DNA of 64,000 nt from Niveibacterium microcysteis (GCF_017161445.1 NZ_CP071060.1:3100001-3164000), one strand, 5' to 3'; shown: positions 1 to 10,109, counted from the first letter of the stretch. The notes: generated from the sequence alone by a model not told the origin. Translations and numbers: made by a program.

Positions 1-1
1 C

Positions 2-967
2 CGCCAGGCCGCCAAGCGCGAGGCCGAGCAAGCCGCTGCGCACAAGGCGGCCCATACCGCCGACGGCGTGCGCATCGAAGTCGTCGCTAACGTGCGCAAC
101 GCGAAGGACGCGCAGGAAGGTGTGGCGAATGGCGCGGAAGGCGTGGGTCTGTTGCGCTCGGAATTCCTCTTCGACGACCGCGACACCGCGCCGGACGAAG
201 AAGAACAAGCCGCCGCCTACATGGCGGTCGCGGAAGCACTCGGCACCGAGCGACCGCTGGTGGTGCGTACGCTCGACGTCGGCGGCGACAAGCCCCTGCC
301 CTACCTGCCGCTGCCGAAGGAGGAGAACCCCTTCCTCGGCCTGCGCGGTGTGCGTGTGAGCCTTGAGCGCCCGGACATGTTCCGCACCCAGCTTCGCGCG
401 ATCCTGCGTACGGCCCCGCTTGCACAGTTGCACATCATGTTCCCGATGATCGCGACGCTCGAAGAACTGCGCGAAGCCAAAGCCATCCTCGCCGAGGAGC
501 AAGCGGCCACCGGCCATACCAACGTGAAGGTCGGCGTGATGATCGAAGTGCCGTCGGCCGCCGTGATGGCTGAGCAGTTCGCCCGCGAAGCCGACTTCTT
601 CTCGATCGGCACCAACGACCTGACCCAGTACACGCTGGCGATGGACCGCGGCCATCCGAAGCTCGCGAAGAAGGCCGACGGCCTGCACCCCTCAGTGCTG
701 CGCATGATCGCGCTGACCTGCGAAGGCGCGAAGAAGCACGGCAAGTGGGTCGGCGTGTGCGGCGGCATGGCATCGGATCCGATGGCCGTCCCGGTGCTGA
801 TCGGCCTCGGTGTTGAAGAACTCTCCGCGTCGGTCCCCGCCATCGCAGCGGTCAAGGCCACCGTGGCGCGCGTGACGATGGCCGAATGCCAGGCGCTCGC
901 GCAGGAAGTGTTGTCGCTGGGTACGGCCGCAGAAGTGCGTGCCCGGCTTGCCAAGTTTGCTGATTAA
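2..967 (+). CDS. PTS phosphoenolpyruvate-protein phosphotransferase (enzyme I), C-terminal part
   Basis: This is the PEP-binding TIM-barrel half of PTS enzyme I, which takes phosphate from phosphoenolpyruvate and passes it to HPr in the cytoplasm. The frame is open from base 2, so the gene begins before the window. Visible signatures are [11 protein letters not shown], the [10 protein letters not shown] loop, [23 protein letters not shown] with the metal/PEP site, and [10 protein letters not shown], which carries the conserved acid/base cysteine. The phosphorylated histidine domain is not in view. Because nagE follows 29 bases later, the complete protein may be a multi-domain EIIA-HPr-EI fusion that feeds NagE, as in other betaproteobacterial N-acetylglucosamine systems; that is inference. 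Confidence 0.93.
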   Translation, partial: RQAAKREAEQAAAHKAAHTADGVRIEVVANVRNAKDAQEGVANGAEGVGLLRSEFLFDDRDTAPDEEEQAAAYMAVAEALGTERPLVVRTLDVGGDKPLPYLPLPKEENPFLGLRGVRVSLERPDMFRTQLRAILRTAPLAQLHIMFPMIATLEELREAKAILAEEQAATGHTNVKVGVMIEVPSAAVMAEQFAREADFFSIGTNDLTQYTLAMDRGHPKLAKKADGLHPSVLRMIALTCEGAKKHGKWVGVCGGMASDPMAVPVLIGLGVEELSASVPAIAAVKATVARVTMAECQALAQEVLSLGTAAEVRARLAKFAD

Positions 968-996
968 ACCAAGTCCCCTTGAGGAGTCATAAAACC

Positions 997-2766
997 ATGT
1001 TTGCAAATGCCTTCGCTGGCCTGCAGAAAATCGGCAAAGCGCTGATGCTGCCTGTGGCCGTCCTGCCTGTGGCGGGCCTGCTGCTCGGTCTCGGTGCGAC
1101 CGATTTCCACACCACCAACACCGTCTTCCTCGCGATCCTGTCGCTGATGAAGAATGCGGGCGACGTCATCTTCGGCAACCTGCCGTTGATCTTCGCCATC
1201 GGCGTCGCATTGGGCTTTACCGAGAACGACGGCGTTGCAGCGATTGCCGCCACCATCGGCTACCTCGTCATGACCGTCACGCTGGGCGTCATGGCGGGCC
1301 TCATGGGCATCAAGCCGGATACGATCATGGGCCTGCCCTCGATCCAGACAGGCGTGTTCGGCGGCATCCTCGCCGGCGGCCTGGCGGCATATATGTTCAA
1401 CCGCTACTTCCGCATCGCACTGCCGGCTTACCTCGGCTTCTTCGCCGGCAAGCGCTTCGTGCCAATCGTCACCGCGATTGCCGCGATTGCCTTGGGCGCC
1501 TTGCTCTCCTTTGTATGGCCCCCGATTGGTGGCGCCATCAAGACCTTCTCGCACTGGGCCGCCGTCAGCGATCCGCGTACTGCCGCAACGGTCTATGGTT
1601 TCGTTGAGCGTCTGCTGATCCCGTTCGGCCTGCACCACATCTGGAACGTGCCGTTCTTCTTCGAAATGGGCAGCTTCCTCGACCCGAGCACCGGCAAGAT
1701 GGTGAGCGGCGACATCAACCGCTTCTTCGCGGGTGACCCGACCGCAGGCGTGCTGGCTGGCGCCTTCTTCTTCAAGATGTTCGGTCTGCCGGCTGCCGCA
1801 ATCGCGATCTGGCATACCGCCAAGCCGGAAAACAAGCTGGCCGTGGGCGGCATGATGGTTTCGGCCGCACTGACCTCGTTCCTGACCGGTATCACCGAGC
1901 CGATCGAGTTCGCCTTCCTGTTCGTTGCACCGGTGCTGTACTTCATCCACGCGCTGCTCGCCGCTTCGTGCCAGTTCGTTGCGAACACGCTCAGCATGCA
2001 CATGGGCTTCACCTTCTCGCAGGGCGGCATCGACTTCCTGATGTTCAACCTGATCGGCAACAAGTCGCAGGGTGCGTGGTACGTCTTCATCCTCGGCCCG
2101 ATCTACGCCGCGATCTACTACTCGGTGTTCCGCTTCGTCATCGTCAAGTTCAACCTGAAGACGCCGGGTCGTGAAGACGCCGCCGAAGAAGGTGCCACGC
2201 AAGCCATGGGCGAAGGCAAGGGCGGCAAGGCGCGTGACCTCGTGATCGCTTTCGGCGGCCGTGCCAACATCAAGAGCCTGGACGCTTGCATCACCCGTCT
2301 GCGTATCGCCGTGGCCGACCCGTCGCGTGTCGATCAGGCCCGCCTGAAGGCGCTCGGTGCATCGGGCGTCGTGGTTGTCGGCAACGGCATCCAGGCCATC
2401 TTTGGCCCGCTGTCTGAAAACATGAAGGGCGACATGGAGGACTACCTGAAGTCCACCGGCGCCGACGCTGATCTTGCTGCTCCGGTCGCAACCGTCGCCA
2501 CCGCCGCCGCAGCGCCGGCTGGTGCCAACGCCCAGCAGAAGGCTCGTGCCGAGAAGATCCGCGCAGCCCTTGGCGGTGCAGCAAACGTGAAGGCGCTCGA
2601 AGCGCTGGCTGCGACGCGCCTGCGCGTCGAGCTCGCCGATGCAGGCAAGGTGGATGCTGCTGCGCTGAAGAACGCCGGCGTGCAGGCCACGATGCCGGTC
2701 GAGGGTGGCGCCATGCACCTGATCGTCGGCCTCGAAGCTGACGCGCTGGCCGCCGCGCTGCGCTGA
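997..2766 (+). CDS. nagE: PTS N-acetylglucosamine-type EIICB transporter with an extra EIIB-like domain
   Basis: Inner-membrane permease that imports and phosphorylates an amino sugar, most likely N-acetylglucosamine. Residues about 1-390 form the EIIC membrane domain of the glucose/GlcNAc superfamily, including the [12 protein letters not shown] substrate loop. An EIIB domain follows with the phosphorylated cysteine at residue 431 (LDACITRLR). A second EIIB-like domain at about 520-589 repeats the pattern ([15 protein letters not shown]) but has alanine at the cysteine position (residue 538), so it cannot carry phosphate. The start is the ATG at 997, with GAGGAG ten bases upstream; an in-frame TTG at 979 lies upstream of that site. 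It is probably co-transcribed with the preceding enzyme I gene. Confidence 0.92.
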   Translation: MFANAFAGLQKIGKALMLPVAVLPVAGLLLGLGATDFHTTNTVFLAILSLMKNAGDVIFGNLPLIFAIGVALGFTENDGVAAIAATIGYLVMTVTLGVMAGLMGIKPDTIMGLPSIQTGVFGGILAGGLAAYMFNRYFRIALPAYLGFFAGKRFVPIVTAIAAIALGALLSFVWPPIGGAIKTFSHWAAVSDPRTAATVYGFVERLLIPFGLHHIWNVPFFFEMGSFLDPSTGKMVSGDINRFFAGDPTAGVLAGAFFFKMFGLPAAAIAIWHTAKPENKLAVGGMMVSAALTSFLTGITEPIEFAFLFVAPVLYFIHALLAASCQFVANTLSMHMGFTFSQGGIDFLMFNLIGNKSQGAWYVFILGPIYAAIYYSVFRFVIVKFNLKTPGREDAAEEGATQAMGEGKGGKARDLVIAFGGRANIKSLDACITRLRIAVADPSRVDQARLKALGASGVVVVGNGIQAIFGPLSENMKGDMEDYLKSTGADADLAAPVATVATAAAAPAGANAQQKARAEKIRAALGGAANVKALEALAATRLRVELADAGKVDAAALKNAGVQATMPVEGGAMHLIVGLEADALAAALR

Positions 2767-2789
2767 TTCAGAGTTCCTTTGTAGTATTG

Positions 2790-2813
2790 AGGGCGCCTCC
2801 GGGCGCCCTTTTT
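2790..2813 (+). terminator. Intrinsic terminator after nagE
   Basis: GGGCGCC (2791-2797) pairs with GGCGCCC (2802-2808) around a four-base loop and is followed at once by five T. It closes the PTS operon 24 bases after the nagE stop and sits just upstream of the HD-domain gene. Confidence 0.88.
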
Positions 2814-2827
2814 CATTGGATGCGAAC

Positions 2828-3442
2828 ATGAACCCCGAACAACGCCTGGACGCCCAGATCCGCTTCATCCTCGAGATCGATCGGCTCAAGAGCGTGTTGC
2901 GGCAAAGCTGGCTGCTAAACGAAGAACGCCGAGAGAACTCGGCGGAGCACAGCTGGCATGTCGCGATGATGGCGCTCGTGCTGGCCGAGCACGCCAACGC
3001 GCCGGTCGATGCCACCCGTGCGGCGATGATGCTGATGCTGCACGACATCGTGGAGATCGACGCAGGCGATACGTTCGCCTACGACACCGCAGCGCACGCG
3101 GACAAGGAGGCCCGAGAACGCGCTGCTGCCGATCGGCTATTTGGCCTGCTACCGCAGGACACGGGCGCCCAATTGCGCGCGCTGTGGGACGAGTTCGAGG
3201 CTGCAGAAACGATTGACGCTCGTTTCGCCAATGCGCTCGATCGCCTGATGCCAATGCTGCACAACCTGCACACCCAGGGTCGCGCGTGGCAGGCGAATGG
3301 TGTAACGGCCGACAAGGTGCTCGCGCGTAACCACGTCATCGCGAACGGCTCGTCCCGCCTCTGGGACTACGCTCGCGGTGTCATCGACGAAGCCGTTGGG
3401 AAGGGCTATCTCACCCGCGCAAAAGACCACAGCACCGAGTAA
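2828..3442 (+). CDS. HD-domain phosphohydrolase (YfbR/HDDC2-like 5'-nucleotidase family)
   Basis: A 204-residue soluble protein of the HD superfamily. The metal site is visible as H41 (AEHSWHVAMMAL), H72-D73 (MLMLHDIVEIDAGD) and nearby acidic residues. This arrangement is typical of small HD hydrolases such as YfbR and HDDC2 that dephosphorylate deoxynucleoside 5'-monophosphates. The substrate is inferred from the family. The ATG at 2828 matches the family N-terminus (NPEQRLDAQIRFILEIDRLK); a TTG four codons upstream is less likely. It follows the nagE terminator, so it should have its own promoter, and nothing around it suggests a pathway. Confidence 0.8.
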   Translation: MNPEQRLDAQIRFILEIDRLKSVLRQSWLLNEERRENSAEHSWHVAMMALVLAEHANAPVDATRAAMMLMLHDIVEIDAGDTFAYDTAAHADKEARERAAADRLFGLLPQDTGAQLRALWDEFEAAETIDARFANALDRLMPMLHNLHTQGRAWQANGVTADKVLARNHVIANGSSRLWDYARGVIDEAVGKGYLTRAKDHSTE

Positions 3443-3521
3443 GCCCGATACGGGCTGCTCGCCACAATGAGTTGCTTTACGGCCCCCCACGCGGGCCAAG
3501 GCGGACTGCGGCCGCAGCGCG

Positions 3522-4022
3522 TCAGGCGCGCTCGCCCGGCTGAGCTTCAAGCTCGCGAACAACCAAACGCGCGAGATCGCGAAAGAGGACAAGATCCTCG
3601 GGCTCGAGGCGGCGCGGCTTACGGTCGATCAGACACAGCGTCCCGACGCGAAAGCCTGAGCTCAAACGTAACGGCATCCCGGCGTAGAAGCGGATCTTAG
3701 GCTCCCCGGTTACCAGGGGATTGTCGGCAAACCGAGGGTCTTCCAGCGCATCGGGCACGACGAGCGGATCATCCTGGAGGATCGCGTGGCCACAGAATGA
3801 AATGTCCCGCCCGGTTTCACACGCATCCAAGCCCTGCCTGGACTTGAACCACTGGCGGTCCGCGTCAATCAGGCTGACCAGTGCAATCGGCACACGAAAG
3901 GCCGTAGCGCAGAAAGCCGTGATCGAATCGAAGCGTTCCTCTGGCTCGGTATCAAGTACCAACAAATCTCGCAGCGCTTGAAGTCGCTGCGCCTCGTCGG
4001 GCGGTGTGGCGGGTCGCTGCAT
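3522..4022 (-). CDS. Stand-alone GAF domain protein
   Basis: A 166-residue protein that is almost entirely one GAF domain. It carries the signature seen at the N-terminus of many sensor kinases and diguanylate cyclases: EAQRLQALRDLLVLDTEPEE, IALVSLIDADRQWFKS, SFCGHAI, FYAGMPLRLSSGFRVGTLCL. No output domain is fused. The ATG at 4022 is chosen because the upstream open frame is low-complexity basic sequence without similarity to GAF proteins. Such proteins bind small ligands or partner proteins; the ligand here is unknown. It reads away from the HD gene (convergent) and lies downstream of the efflux operon on the same strand. Confidence 0.8.
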   Translation of the reverse strand: MQRPATPPDEAQRLQALRDLLVLDTEPEERFDSITAFCATAFRVPIALVSLIDADRQWFKSRQGLDACETGRDISFCGHAILQDDPLVVPDALEDPRFADNPLVTGEPKIRFYAGMPLRLSSGFRVGTLCLIDRKPRRLEPEDLVLFRDLARLVVRELEAQPGERA

Positions 4023-4088
4023 GAAAACCCCAGACTCTTCAGAGGCCGCAAGCGGCAGCCCCTCGCATGCGCGGGTTAACGGAAAGAA

Positions 4089-4112
4089 CGCCAGCGCCCT
4101 TGAGCCCTGGCG
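4089..4112 (-). terminator. Possible intrinsic terminator after the RND efflux operon
   Basis: On the minus strand CGCCAG and CTGGCG form a six-base-pair stem with a twelve-base loop and are followed by TTCTTTCC. It lies about 80 bases past the end of the outer-membrane factor gene. The stem is short and the T-run is interrupted, so support is modest. Confidence 0.4.
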
Positions 4113-4189
4113 TGGCGCCCCGCGATCGCCGTATCGGGCGCTCGCGCCGCGGTCGGCCCCTTCCCGCTCGCGGCGCCCAGCCCAACAAT

Positions 4190-5617
4190 TTAGCGTTGTG
4201 CCACTGGGCCAGTACCGGTCCCCCACCCGCCGCCAAGCGCCTTGAAGAAGGCAACTGAAGCGTTCAACCGCGCTTCGCGAGCCTGGATGAAGGCGATCTG
4301 CGCATCGTTGCTCGAGCGCTGGGCATCCAGCAATTCAAGGAACGCGGCGGACCCGGCCCCGTAACGGGCGCGTGAGATTCGTTCAGCGTTCGCGGCGGCC
4401 TTCATCTGGGCTTCACGCGCCTGTTCGGTGACAGCAGTCTGACGCAGACCCACGAGCGCGTCGAGCACTTCGCGGTAGGCCGTCTGGGCGGTTTTGCGGT
4501 ACTGCTCCAGGGCCTCTTTCTGCACTGCGGTCGCCTGATCCAGCTTACCCAGGCGGTAGCCAGCATCGAACACCGGCAGGTTGACGATTGCCGTGGCGGT
4601 CCACAGGCTCGCGCTCGACTTGAACAGGTTGGAGAGGTCCGCGCTCTCGCCGCCGAAGAAGCCGGTCAGCGAAATGCTCGGAAAGAGCGCCGCCTTGGCG
4701 ACCCCGATCTGGGCGTTGTACGAGATCAAGGATTGCTCTGCCTGACGCACGTCCGGCCGCCGGTCGAGGAGATCAGCCGGAAGGCCGGCCGGTGGCACGG
4801 GCGGCATTGGCAAGGTGCGCAGGTCGTCGCGCGGCGCGATTTCGAGCTCTGGCGCGCCGACCAGCAGCGCCAACTGGTGCAACTGCAACTCACGCTGCTG
4901 CGTCAGCACCGACACCTGAGCTTCCAGCGCAGCGCGTGCGCTTTCTGCCTGTTGCACGTCCAGCGCCGAGACCTTGCCGGCCTCGTAGCGGTGCTGCGCA
5001 ATGGCGACGGCCGCTTCGCGGGTCTTCAGGCTGGCGCGGCTGCTAGCAAGTTGGGTATCGAGGCTGCGCAGGCTGACGTAGCCACTGGTGACGCTGCCGG
5101 CAAGCGTGAGCCGCACGGTGTCGCGATAGAGCCGGCTGCCGCTGGCTTGGGCAATCGCCGCTTCACGAGCACGGCGAAACTTGCCCCAGAAATCGAGCTC
5201 GTACGCCACCATCAGACCGTTGAGCTTGAAGTCGTTATACGGCCGCGGAGTCAGTTTGTTGGCAGTCCAGGTGGCGCGGCTGGGCGAGATACGCGAAGCG
5301 TTTCCGTTGAGGTCGATCTCCGGAAAGAATGCCGCACCCGCCTGTTGCATCACGGCGTCGGTCTGCTCGATGCGCGCGAGCGCAATCCGGATATCGGCGG
5401 AATCCTTCAACGCGCGCTCGACCAATCCATTGAGCTCCGCGTCACCAAACGCCTGCCACCAGCCATCGGCCAGCGTGACTGCGTCGTTGGCGGCACCCGC
5501 TGGCACGCTTGCGAACTGCTCCGGCAGCACAGCCTGCGGACGTTGGTAGTCAGGGCCGACGGCGCAGCCAGTCAGGCTCAACAGCGCCGCTGCAATCAAG
5601 GTCATCCGGGCGCTCAT
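4190..5617 (-). CDS. RND efflux outer-membrane factor, NodT/OprM family lipoprotein
   Basis: TolC-like channel that completes the tripartite pump across the outer membrane. The N-terminus is a lipoprotein signal with the lipobox LTGC (C18) followed by AVGPDYQRP, the classic start of the NodT/OprM family. The two outer-membrane-efflux repeats are visible, with LAGSVTSGYVSLRSLDTQL and YRKTAQTAYREVLDAL helices, and the length of 475 residues is normal. Its start overlaps the stop of the pump gene by four bases (ATGA), which indicates translational coupling as the third gene of the operon. Confidence 0.93.
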   Translation of the reverse strand: MSARMTLIAAALLSLTGCAVGPDYQRPQAVLPEQFASVPAGAANDAVTLADGWWQAFGDAELNGLVERALKDSADIRIALARIEQTDAVMQQAGAAFFPEIDLNGNASRISPSRATWTANKLTPRPYNDFKLNGLMVAYELDFWGKFRRAREAAIAQASGSRLYRDTVRLTLAGSVTSGYVSLRSLDTQLASSRASLKTREAAVAIAQHRYEAGKVSALDVQQAESARAALEAQVSVLTQQRELQLHQLALLVGAPELEIAPRDDLRTLPMPPVPPAGLPADLLDRRPDVRQAEQSLISYNAQIGVAKAALFPSISLTGFFGGESADLSNLFKSSASLWTATAIVNLPVFDAGYRLGKLDQATAVQKEALEQYRKTAQTAYREVLDALVGLRQTAVTEQAREAQMKAAANAERISRARYGAGSAAFLELLDAQRSSNDAQIAFIQAREARLNASVAFFKALGGGWGTGTGPVAQR

Positions 5618-8600
5618 GCGTTGTCTCCGGCATTGCGGGCGACCACCTTGTGGCGGGCAGTCAGCCAGATGAAGAAAAGCGGTACGAACAGCGTGGCGAT
5701 GAAGGTGGCTGCGATCATGCCGCCGAACACGCCGGTCCCCATCGAACGGCGTGCCGCCGCGCCCGCGCCGGTAGCGAAGACAAGCGGCACCATGCCGAGC
5801 ACGAAGGCGAGCGAGGTCATCACGATCGGCCGGAAACGCAGCCGGGCCGCTTCGAGTGCGGCATCGATGGCGTTCATGCCGGCCTCCATCTGCTGCGAGG
5901 CAAACTCGACGATCAGAATCGCGTTCTTCGCCGCGAGGCCCACCAGTACGACGAGACCAATCTGGAAGTAGATGTCGTTCGGGAAGCCGCGCACCAGAAT
6001 TGCGACCAGCGCACCAAGCATCGCGAACGGAATCGCCATCACCACGCCGAGCGGCAACGACCAGCGCTCGAACTGCGCAGCGAGAATCAGGAAGACCATG
6101 ATCAGGCCGAAGGCGAAGGCCGCGATCGACGTCGAGCCGGTACGCTTCTCCTGATAGGCCTGCCCGGTCCAGGCAAGCTGGTAGCCCTCTGGCAGCACCT
6201 TGGCCGCAGTGGCCTCGACGATGCGAATCGCTTCGCCCGAACTCACGCCGGGCGCGCCGTTGCCGAGCACCTTGGCGGCGAGGTAGCCGTTGAAGCGATC
6301 GAGCGTCTCAGCGCCAGTCATCCGCGTGGTGCGCGTCAGGGCTGAGAGCGGAATCATGTTGCCGTTGCTCGCACGCACCCAGGCGCGGCCCACGTCTTCC
6401 GGCTTCATGCGGTAAGGCGCATCGGCCTGCATCTGTACCCGGTAGGTACGACCGAACTTGTTGAAGTCGTTCACGTAGTAGGTGCCGATCGTGCTCTGCA
6501 GCGCGACAAACACGTCCCCCACCGGCACGCCCAGTGCGAGCGCTTTGTCTTCATCCACTTCCACATGCAGTTGCGGCGAAGTCGGGCGGAAGAAGGTGTT
6601 GATGCCGGTAAGCTGCTTGTTCTGCTTGAGCGCCTCGACGAAAGCCCCCATCACTTCCTGCAGCCGCTTCGGATCGTCGGACCCGCGGCTCTGCACGTAG
6701 GCCTCGAAGCCCCCCGCCGCGCCGAGGCCACGGATCGCCGGTGGGTTGAAGGCGATGGCCATGCCGTCCTTCTGCATCATGCCGGCGCCGAACACGGTCT
6801 TGACGATGTCGTCGGACGTTGCAGTACGGTCGTCCCAAGGCTTCAGGCGCACGAACACGGTCGCGGTATTGCTCTTGTTGCCGCCGCCGATCAGGTCGAA
6901 ACCGTTCACGACAAACACATGCTCAACCGCCGGGTGCTTTTGCAGCGTCTGGCGCAGGGCCTCGCCGGTCTTTGCTGTGCGTTCAAGCGACGCGCCATCG
7001 GGCAGGATCACCGAACCGAACACATAGCCCTGATCCTCCGGCGGCACGAAACTGCCGGGGATACGGGCGAGCAGCAGCCCGGCGATCACGATCACCGCGA
7101 GATAACCAGCCACCGATGCCACACGATGCCGCAGGGTGAACGACACGGTGTCGGTGTAGCTACGCGTGAAGCGTGCGAAGAAGTGGTTGAAGCCGGCGAA
7201 GAAACCACGCGTTTCCTCATGCATGGGCTTGAGCAGCAGTGCGCACAGCGCAGGCGTGAGGGTCAGCGCGACCAGGCCCGAGATGACGACCGACACCGCA
7301 ACGGTGACCGCAAACTGCTTGTAGAGCTGGCCCGCGATGCCGCCGAGGAAGGCCACCGGCACGAACACCGAACACAGCACCAGCACGATCGCGACGACCG
7401 CGCTGGCCACCTCGCGCATCGCTTCCGCCGCTGCCTCGCGGGGCGAGAGCCCCTTCTCGATCATCAAACGCTCAACGTTCTCCAGCACCACGATCGCATC
7501 GTCCACGACGATGCCGATCGCCAGCACCATCGCGAACAAGGTCAGCGTGTTGATCGAGAAGTTGAAGATCCACAAGCCGGCAAAGGCACCGATCAGCGAT
7601 ACCGGTACCGCCAGCATCGGAATCAGCGTCGCGCGCCAGCTCTGCAGGAACACGAAGACCACCACGATCACCAGCAAGCTCGCTTCAAGCAAGGTCATCA
7701 CGACTTCGTGAATCGATGCCTGCACGAACACCGTGGTGTCGTACGGAATCATGTACGCGACGCCCTTGGGCAGCGTCTTCTCGAACTCCGACATCCTGGC
7801 CTTCACGGCATTGCCCACATCCAGCGCGTTGGCGCCGGTCTGCAGGAAGATCGCCATACCGATCGACGGATTGCCGTCGAGCGTCGTAAAGGCGTCGTAG
7901 TTCTGCGCGGCAAGCTCCACCCGCGCGACGTCCTTCAGGCGCAGGTAGCCGTCAGGCCCACCGGCGCGCAGGATGATGTTGCCGAATTGCGCGGGTTCAA
8001 GCAGACGGCCGCGCGCAGTGACCGTGTAGGCCAGTTGCTGGCCGGGCACCGCGGGTGCAGCACCGATCTTGCCCGCCGAGTACTGCGCGTTCTGCGCAGC
8101 AAGTGCGGCGGCGATATCAGCAGTGGTGACACCCAGTTGCGCCATGCGATCCGGCTTGAGCCACACGCGCATCGAATAGTCCTGCGCGCCGAAGATCGTG
8201 ACGCTGCCGACACCTGGCGTGCGCTTGAGCTCATCAACAATGTTCAGCGACGCATAGTTCGACAGGAACAGCGCGTCACGTGACTTGTCGGGCGACACCA
8301 GCGAAGCGACCAACAGGATCTCGGTCGAGCTCTTCTGCACGATCACGCCGTTGCGGCGTACGTCGTCGGGCAGACGCGGCAGCACTGCATTGACCTTGTT
8401 GTTGGTGTTGATCGTGGCGTAGTCCGGGTTGGTGCCGACCTCGAAGGTCGCGGTGATCGTCAGCGAACCGCTCGAACTTGCACTCGACGTGTAGTAGACG
8501 AGCCCCTCGACCCCGTTGAGCTGCTCCTCAATCGGCGCCGCCACGGTGCGCGCGAGCGTTTCGGCCGATGCGCCCGGGTAGGAGGCGATGATCTGCACGG

Positions 8601-8727
8601 TTGGCGGTGTGATCGCCGGATACTGCGAAATCGGCAGCGCGCGCGCCGCCACGATGCCCGCGATGACGATGATCAACGAAATCACCGTCGCAAAGATGGG
8701 CCTTCGGATGAAGAACTGAGCAAACAT
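5614..8727 (-). CDS. RND multidrug efflux transporter, AcrB/MexB (HAE1) family
   Basis: Inner-membrane proton-driven drug pump of 1037 residues, full length for HAE1 proteins. The N-terminus MFAQFFIRRPIFATVISL is diagnostic. The proton-relay aspartates are in the motif GIVVDDAIVVLEN, and the C-terminal half has the expected second transmembrane bundle ending FIATLFVPLFFIWLTARHK. It sits between the periplasmic adaptor (11 bases upstream) and the outer-membrane factor (four-base overlap). Substrates cannot be read from sequence; AcrB/MexB relatives expel hydrophobic antibiotics, dyes and solvents. Expression is probably controlled by the divergent TetR repressor. Confidence 0.96.
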   Translation of the reverse strand: MFAQFFIRRPIFATVISLIIVIAGIVAARALPISQYPAITPPTVQIIASYPGASAETLARTVAAPIEEQLNGVEGLVYYTSSASSSGSLTITATFEVGTNPDYATINTNNKVNAVLPRLPDDVRRNGVIVQKSSTEILLVASLVSPDKSRDALFLSNYASLNIVDELKRTPGVGSVTIFGAQDYSMRVWLKPDRMAQLGVTTADIAAALAAQNAQYSAGKIGAAPAVPGQQLAYTVTARGRLLEPAQFGNIILRAGGPDGYLRLKDVARVELAAQNYDAFTTLDGNPSIGMAIFLQTGANALDVGNAVKARMSEFEKTLPKGVAYMIPYDTTVFVQASIHEVVMTLLEASLLVIVVVFVFLQSWRATLIPMLAVPVSLIGAFAGLWIFNFSINTLTLFAMVLAIGIVVDDAIVVLENVERLMIEKGLSPREAAAEAMREVASAVVAIVLVLCSVFVPVAFLGGIAGQLYKQFAVTVAVSVVISGLVALTLTPALCALLLKPMHEETRGFFAGFNHFFARFTRSYTDTVSFTLRHRVASVAGYLAVIVIAGLLLARIPGSFVPPEDQGYVFGSVILPDGASLERTAKTGEALRQTLQKHPAVEHVFVVNGFDLIGGGNKSNTATVFVRLKPWDDRTATSDDIVKTVFGAGMMQKDGMAIAFNPPAIRGLGAAGGFEAYVQSRGSDDPKRLQEVMGAFVEALKQNKQLTGINTFFRPTSPQLHVEVDEDKALALGVPVGDVFVALQSTIGTYYVNDFNKFGRTYRVQMQADAPYRMKPEDVGRAWVRASNGNMIPLSALTRTTRMTGAETLDRFNGYLAAKVLGNGAPGVSSGEAIRIVEATAAKVLPEGYQLAWTGQAYQEKRTGSTSIAAFAFGLIMVFLILAAQFERWSLPLGVVMAIPFAMLGALVAILVRGFPNDIYFQIGLVVLVGLAAKNAILIVEFASQQMEAGMNAIDAALEAARLRFRPIVMTSLAFVLGMVPLVFATGAGAAARRSMGTGVFGGMIAATFIATLFVPLFFIWLTARHKVVARNAGDNA

Positions 8728-8738
8728 CGATCAGCCCC

Positions 8739-9923
8739 TCAAGCTTGCTTCTTGCCGGCCGCAGCACCGGGCGCGCCGGGTGGCATGGCGCCCGGCGGCA
8801 TCGGCTTTACCGGCATGCCGGGTCGCAGCTTGATCAGGTTATCCACGATCACCTGGTCGCCCGCTTTCAGGCCGCCAGTGATGATCCAGTCCTTGCCGTC
8901 CCAGTTGCCGACTTGCACTGGCCGCGGCGCCACCTTGTCGCCCTCACCCACCGTCATCACGATAAAACCCTGGTCGGTTTGCACCACTGCCGACTGCGGC
9001 ACGCGGAACACGCCCTCGCGGGTGCCGACCTGCAACTTCACGCGAACGAACTGGCCCGGCAGCACCGCGGCATCGGGGTTGGGGAATGCGGCACGCAGCG
9101 AACGGGTGCCGAGCTTTGGATCGATCTGTGTCGCGGCGAAGTCGAGCGCGCCTTTGGCACCATAGGTGGAGCCATCCGGCAACACGATCTGCACCGCCTG
9201 CACCTTGCGCGGATCGAAGTGGCCGCCGGGGAAGTTCGCCTGATCAGCATCGGAAAGCGCAAAGCGAACCTTGATCGGATCGAGCTGAACCACTGTCGTC
9301 AGGCTGTCGCCCACCGCCACCAGATTACCTTCCGACTTCAACGCCCGCCCGCTGATACCCGCCACCGGCGCCGGCACTGCGGCATAGCCAAGGTTGAGCT
9401 CCGCCGTGCGCAGGCTCGCCTGGGCCGCTTGCTGCTGCGCGCGGGCGGTGGCTTCCGCGGTTACGGCGTCATCCAGTTCCTTCCGCGCCACCGCATCCTG
9501 CGTGGACAAGCCGCGCGTGCGGGCCAACTCACGTGTGGCCTGCTCCAACTTGTTCGCTGCGTCGCTGGCCTGGGCGCGCGCGCTCGAGAGCGCCGCCTCA
9601 AGCGGCGCGCGATCGATTTCGAACAGTGACTGTCCAGCCCGCACCGCGTTGCCTTCCTCATAGCCACGCTTGACCAGCACACCACCAACGCGGGCCCGCA
9701 CCTCGACTTCGCGCGCGCCTTCGGTCTGGCCAACCGCCTCGACCCACACCGGCGCACTGGTCGCTTCCACCGCAATGGCACCAACCGGCATCGGTCCGGA
9801 TGGCGCGCCCCCGGCCTGATCCTTGGCGGTACAGGCGGCCAATGCCAGCACCAGAGAAATCGCGGAAATTGCGGGTACAAAAGTGCCGCGGATGTGCGGC
9901 GGGATCATGCGACGGACGGACAT
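8739..9923 (-). CDS. RND efflux periplasmic adaptor (membrane fusion protein), AcrA/MexA family
   Basis: Periplasmic lipoprotein that links the pump to the outer-membrane channel. A signal sequence ends in the lipobox LALAAC near residue 31. The lipoyl half-motif VEVRARVGGVLVKRGYEEGNAV, a long helical hairpin (SSARAQASDAANKLEQATRE) and the membrane-proximal beta domains are all visible. The C-terminal tail is rich in proline, glycine and alanine (PMPPGAMPPGAPGAAAGKKQA-like), as in several relatives. It is the first gene of the operon; the upstream region to 10109 holds the operator shared with the divergent regulator. Confidence 0.94.
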   Translation of the reverse strand: MSVRRMIPPHIRGTFVPAISAISLVLALAACTAKDQAGGAPSGPMPVGAIAVEATSAPVWVEAVGQTEGAREVEVRARVGGVLVKRGYEEGNAVRAGQSLFEIDRAPLEAALSSARAQASDAANKLEQATRELARTRGLSTQDAVARKELDDAVTAEATARAQQQAAQASLRTAELNLGYAAVPAPVAGISGRALKSEGNLVAVGDSLTTVVQLDPIKVRFALSDADQANFPGGHFDPRKVQAVQIVLPDGSTYGAKGALDFAATQIDPKLGTRSLRAAFPNPDAAVLPGQFVRVKLQVGTREGVFRVPQSAVVQTDQGFIVMTVGEGDKVAPRPVQVGNWDGKDWIITGGLKAGDQVIVDNLIKLRPGMPVKPMPPGAMPPGAPGAAAGKKQA

Positions 9924-10058
9924 CCGGAGCTCCTCGAGGGGTTTTGTGCTTCAGGCCGCGCCACACGGGCCGAGCGGTAGACTCAGCCTAGCGGCTCTGG
10001 TGCGGCGCTGCCGGCCCTTTTGCGGCGTAACGCATGGGCCAATCTGGGAAAGCCGAAT

Positions 10059-10080
10059 TTATACATTCACGGATGTATAA
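10059..10080. promoter_or_regulatory. AcrR/TtgR-type palindromic operator
   Basis: TTATACAT (10059-10066) and ATGTATAA (10073-10080) form a perfect inverted repeat with a six-base spacer TCACGG. The core ACATTCACGGATGT closely resembles operators known for AcrR-like TetR repressors that guard RND pumps. It lies 30 bases before the TetR start codon and 136 bases before the adaptor start, so one site could control both divergent units. Confidence 0.8.
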
Positions 10081-10109
10081 TTACAAGCAATCGCTCTGGT
10101 GGGACATAC

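Noticed and set aside
964..3048. Very long open frame antisense to nagE (about 690 codons)
   Set aside because: High-GC third-position bias makes long antisense frames; the product is His/Arg/Asp-rich with no motif, while nagE is unmistakable.
6565..8283. Long plus-strand frame inside the RND pump gene
   Set aside because: It is a mirror of the AcrB-like coding sequence with no domain of its own and no ribosome-binding site.
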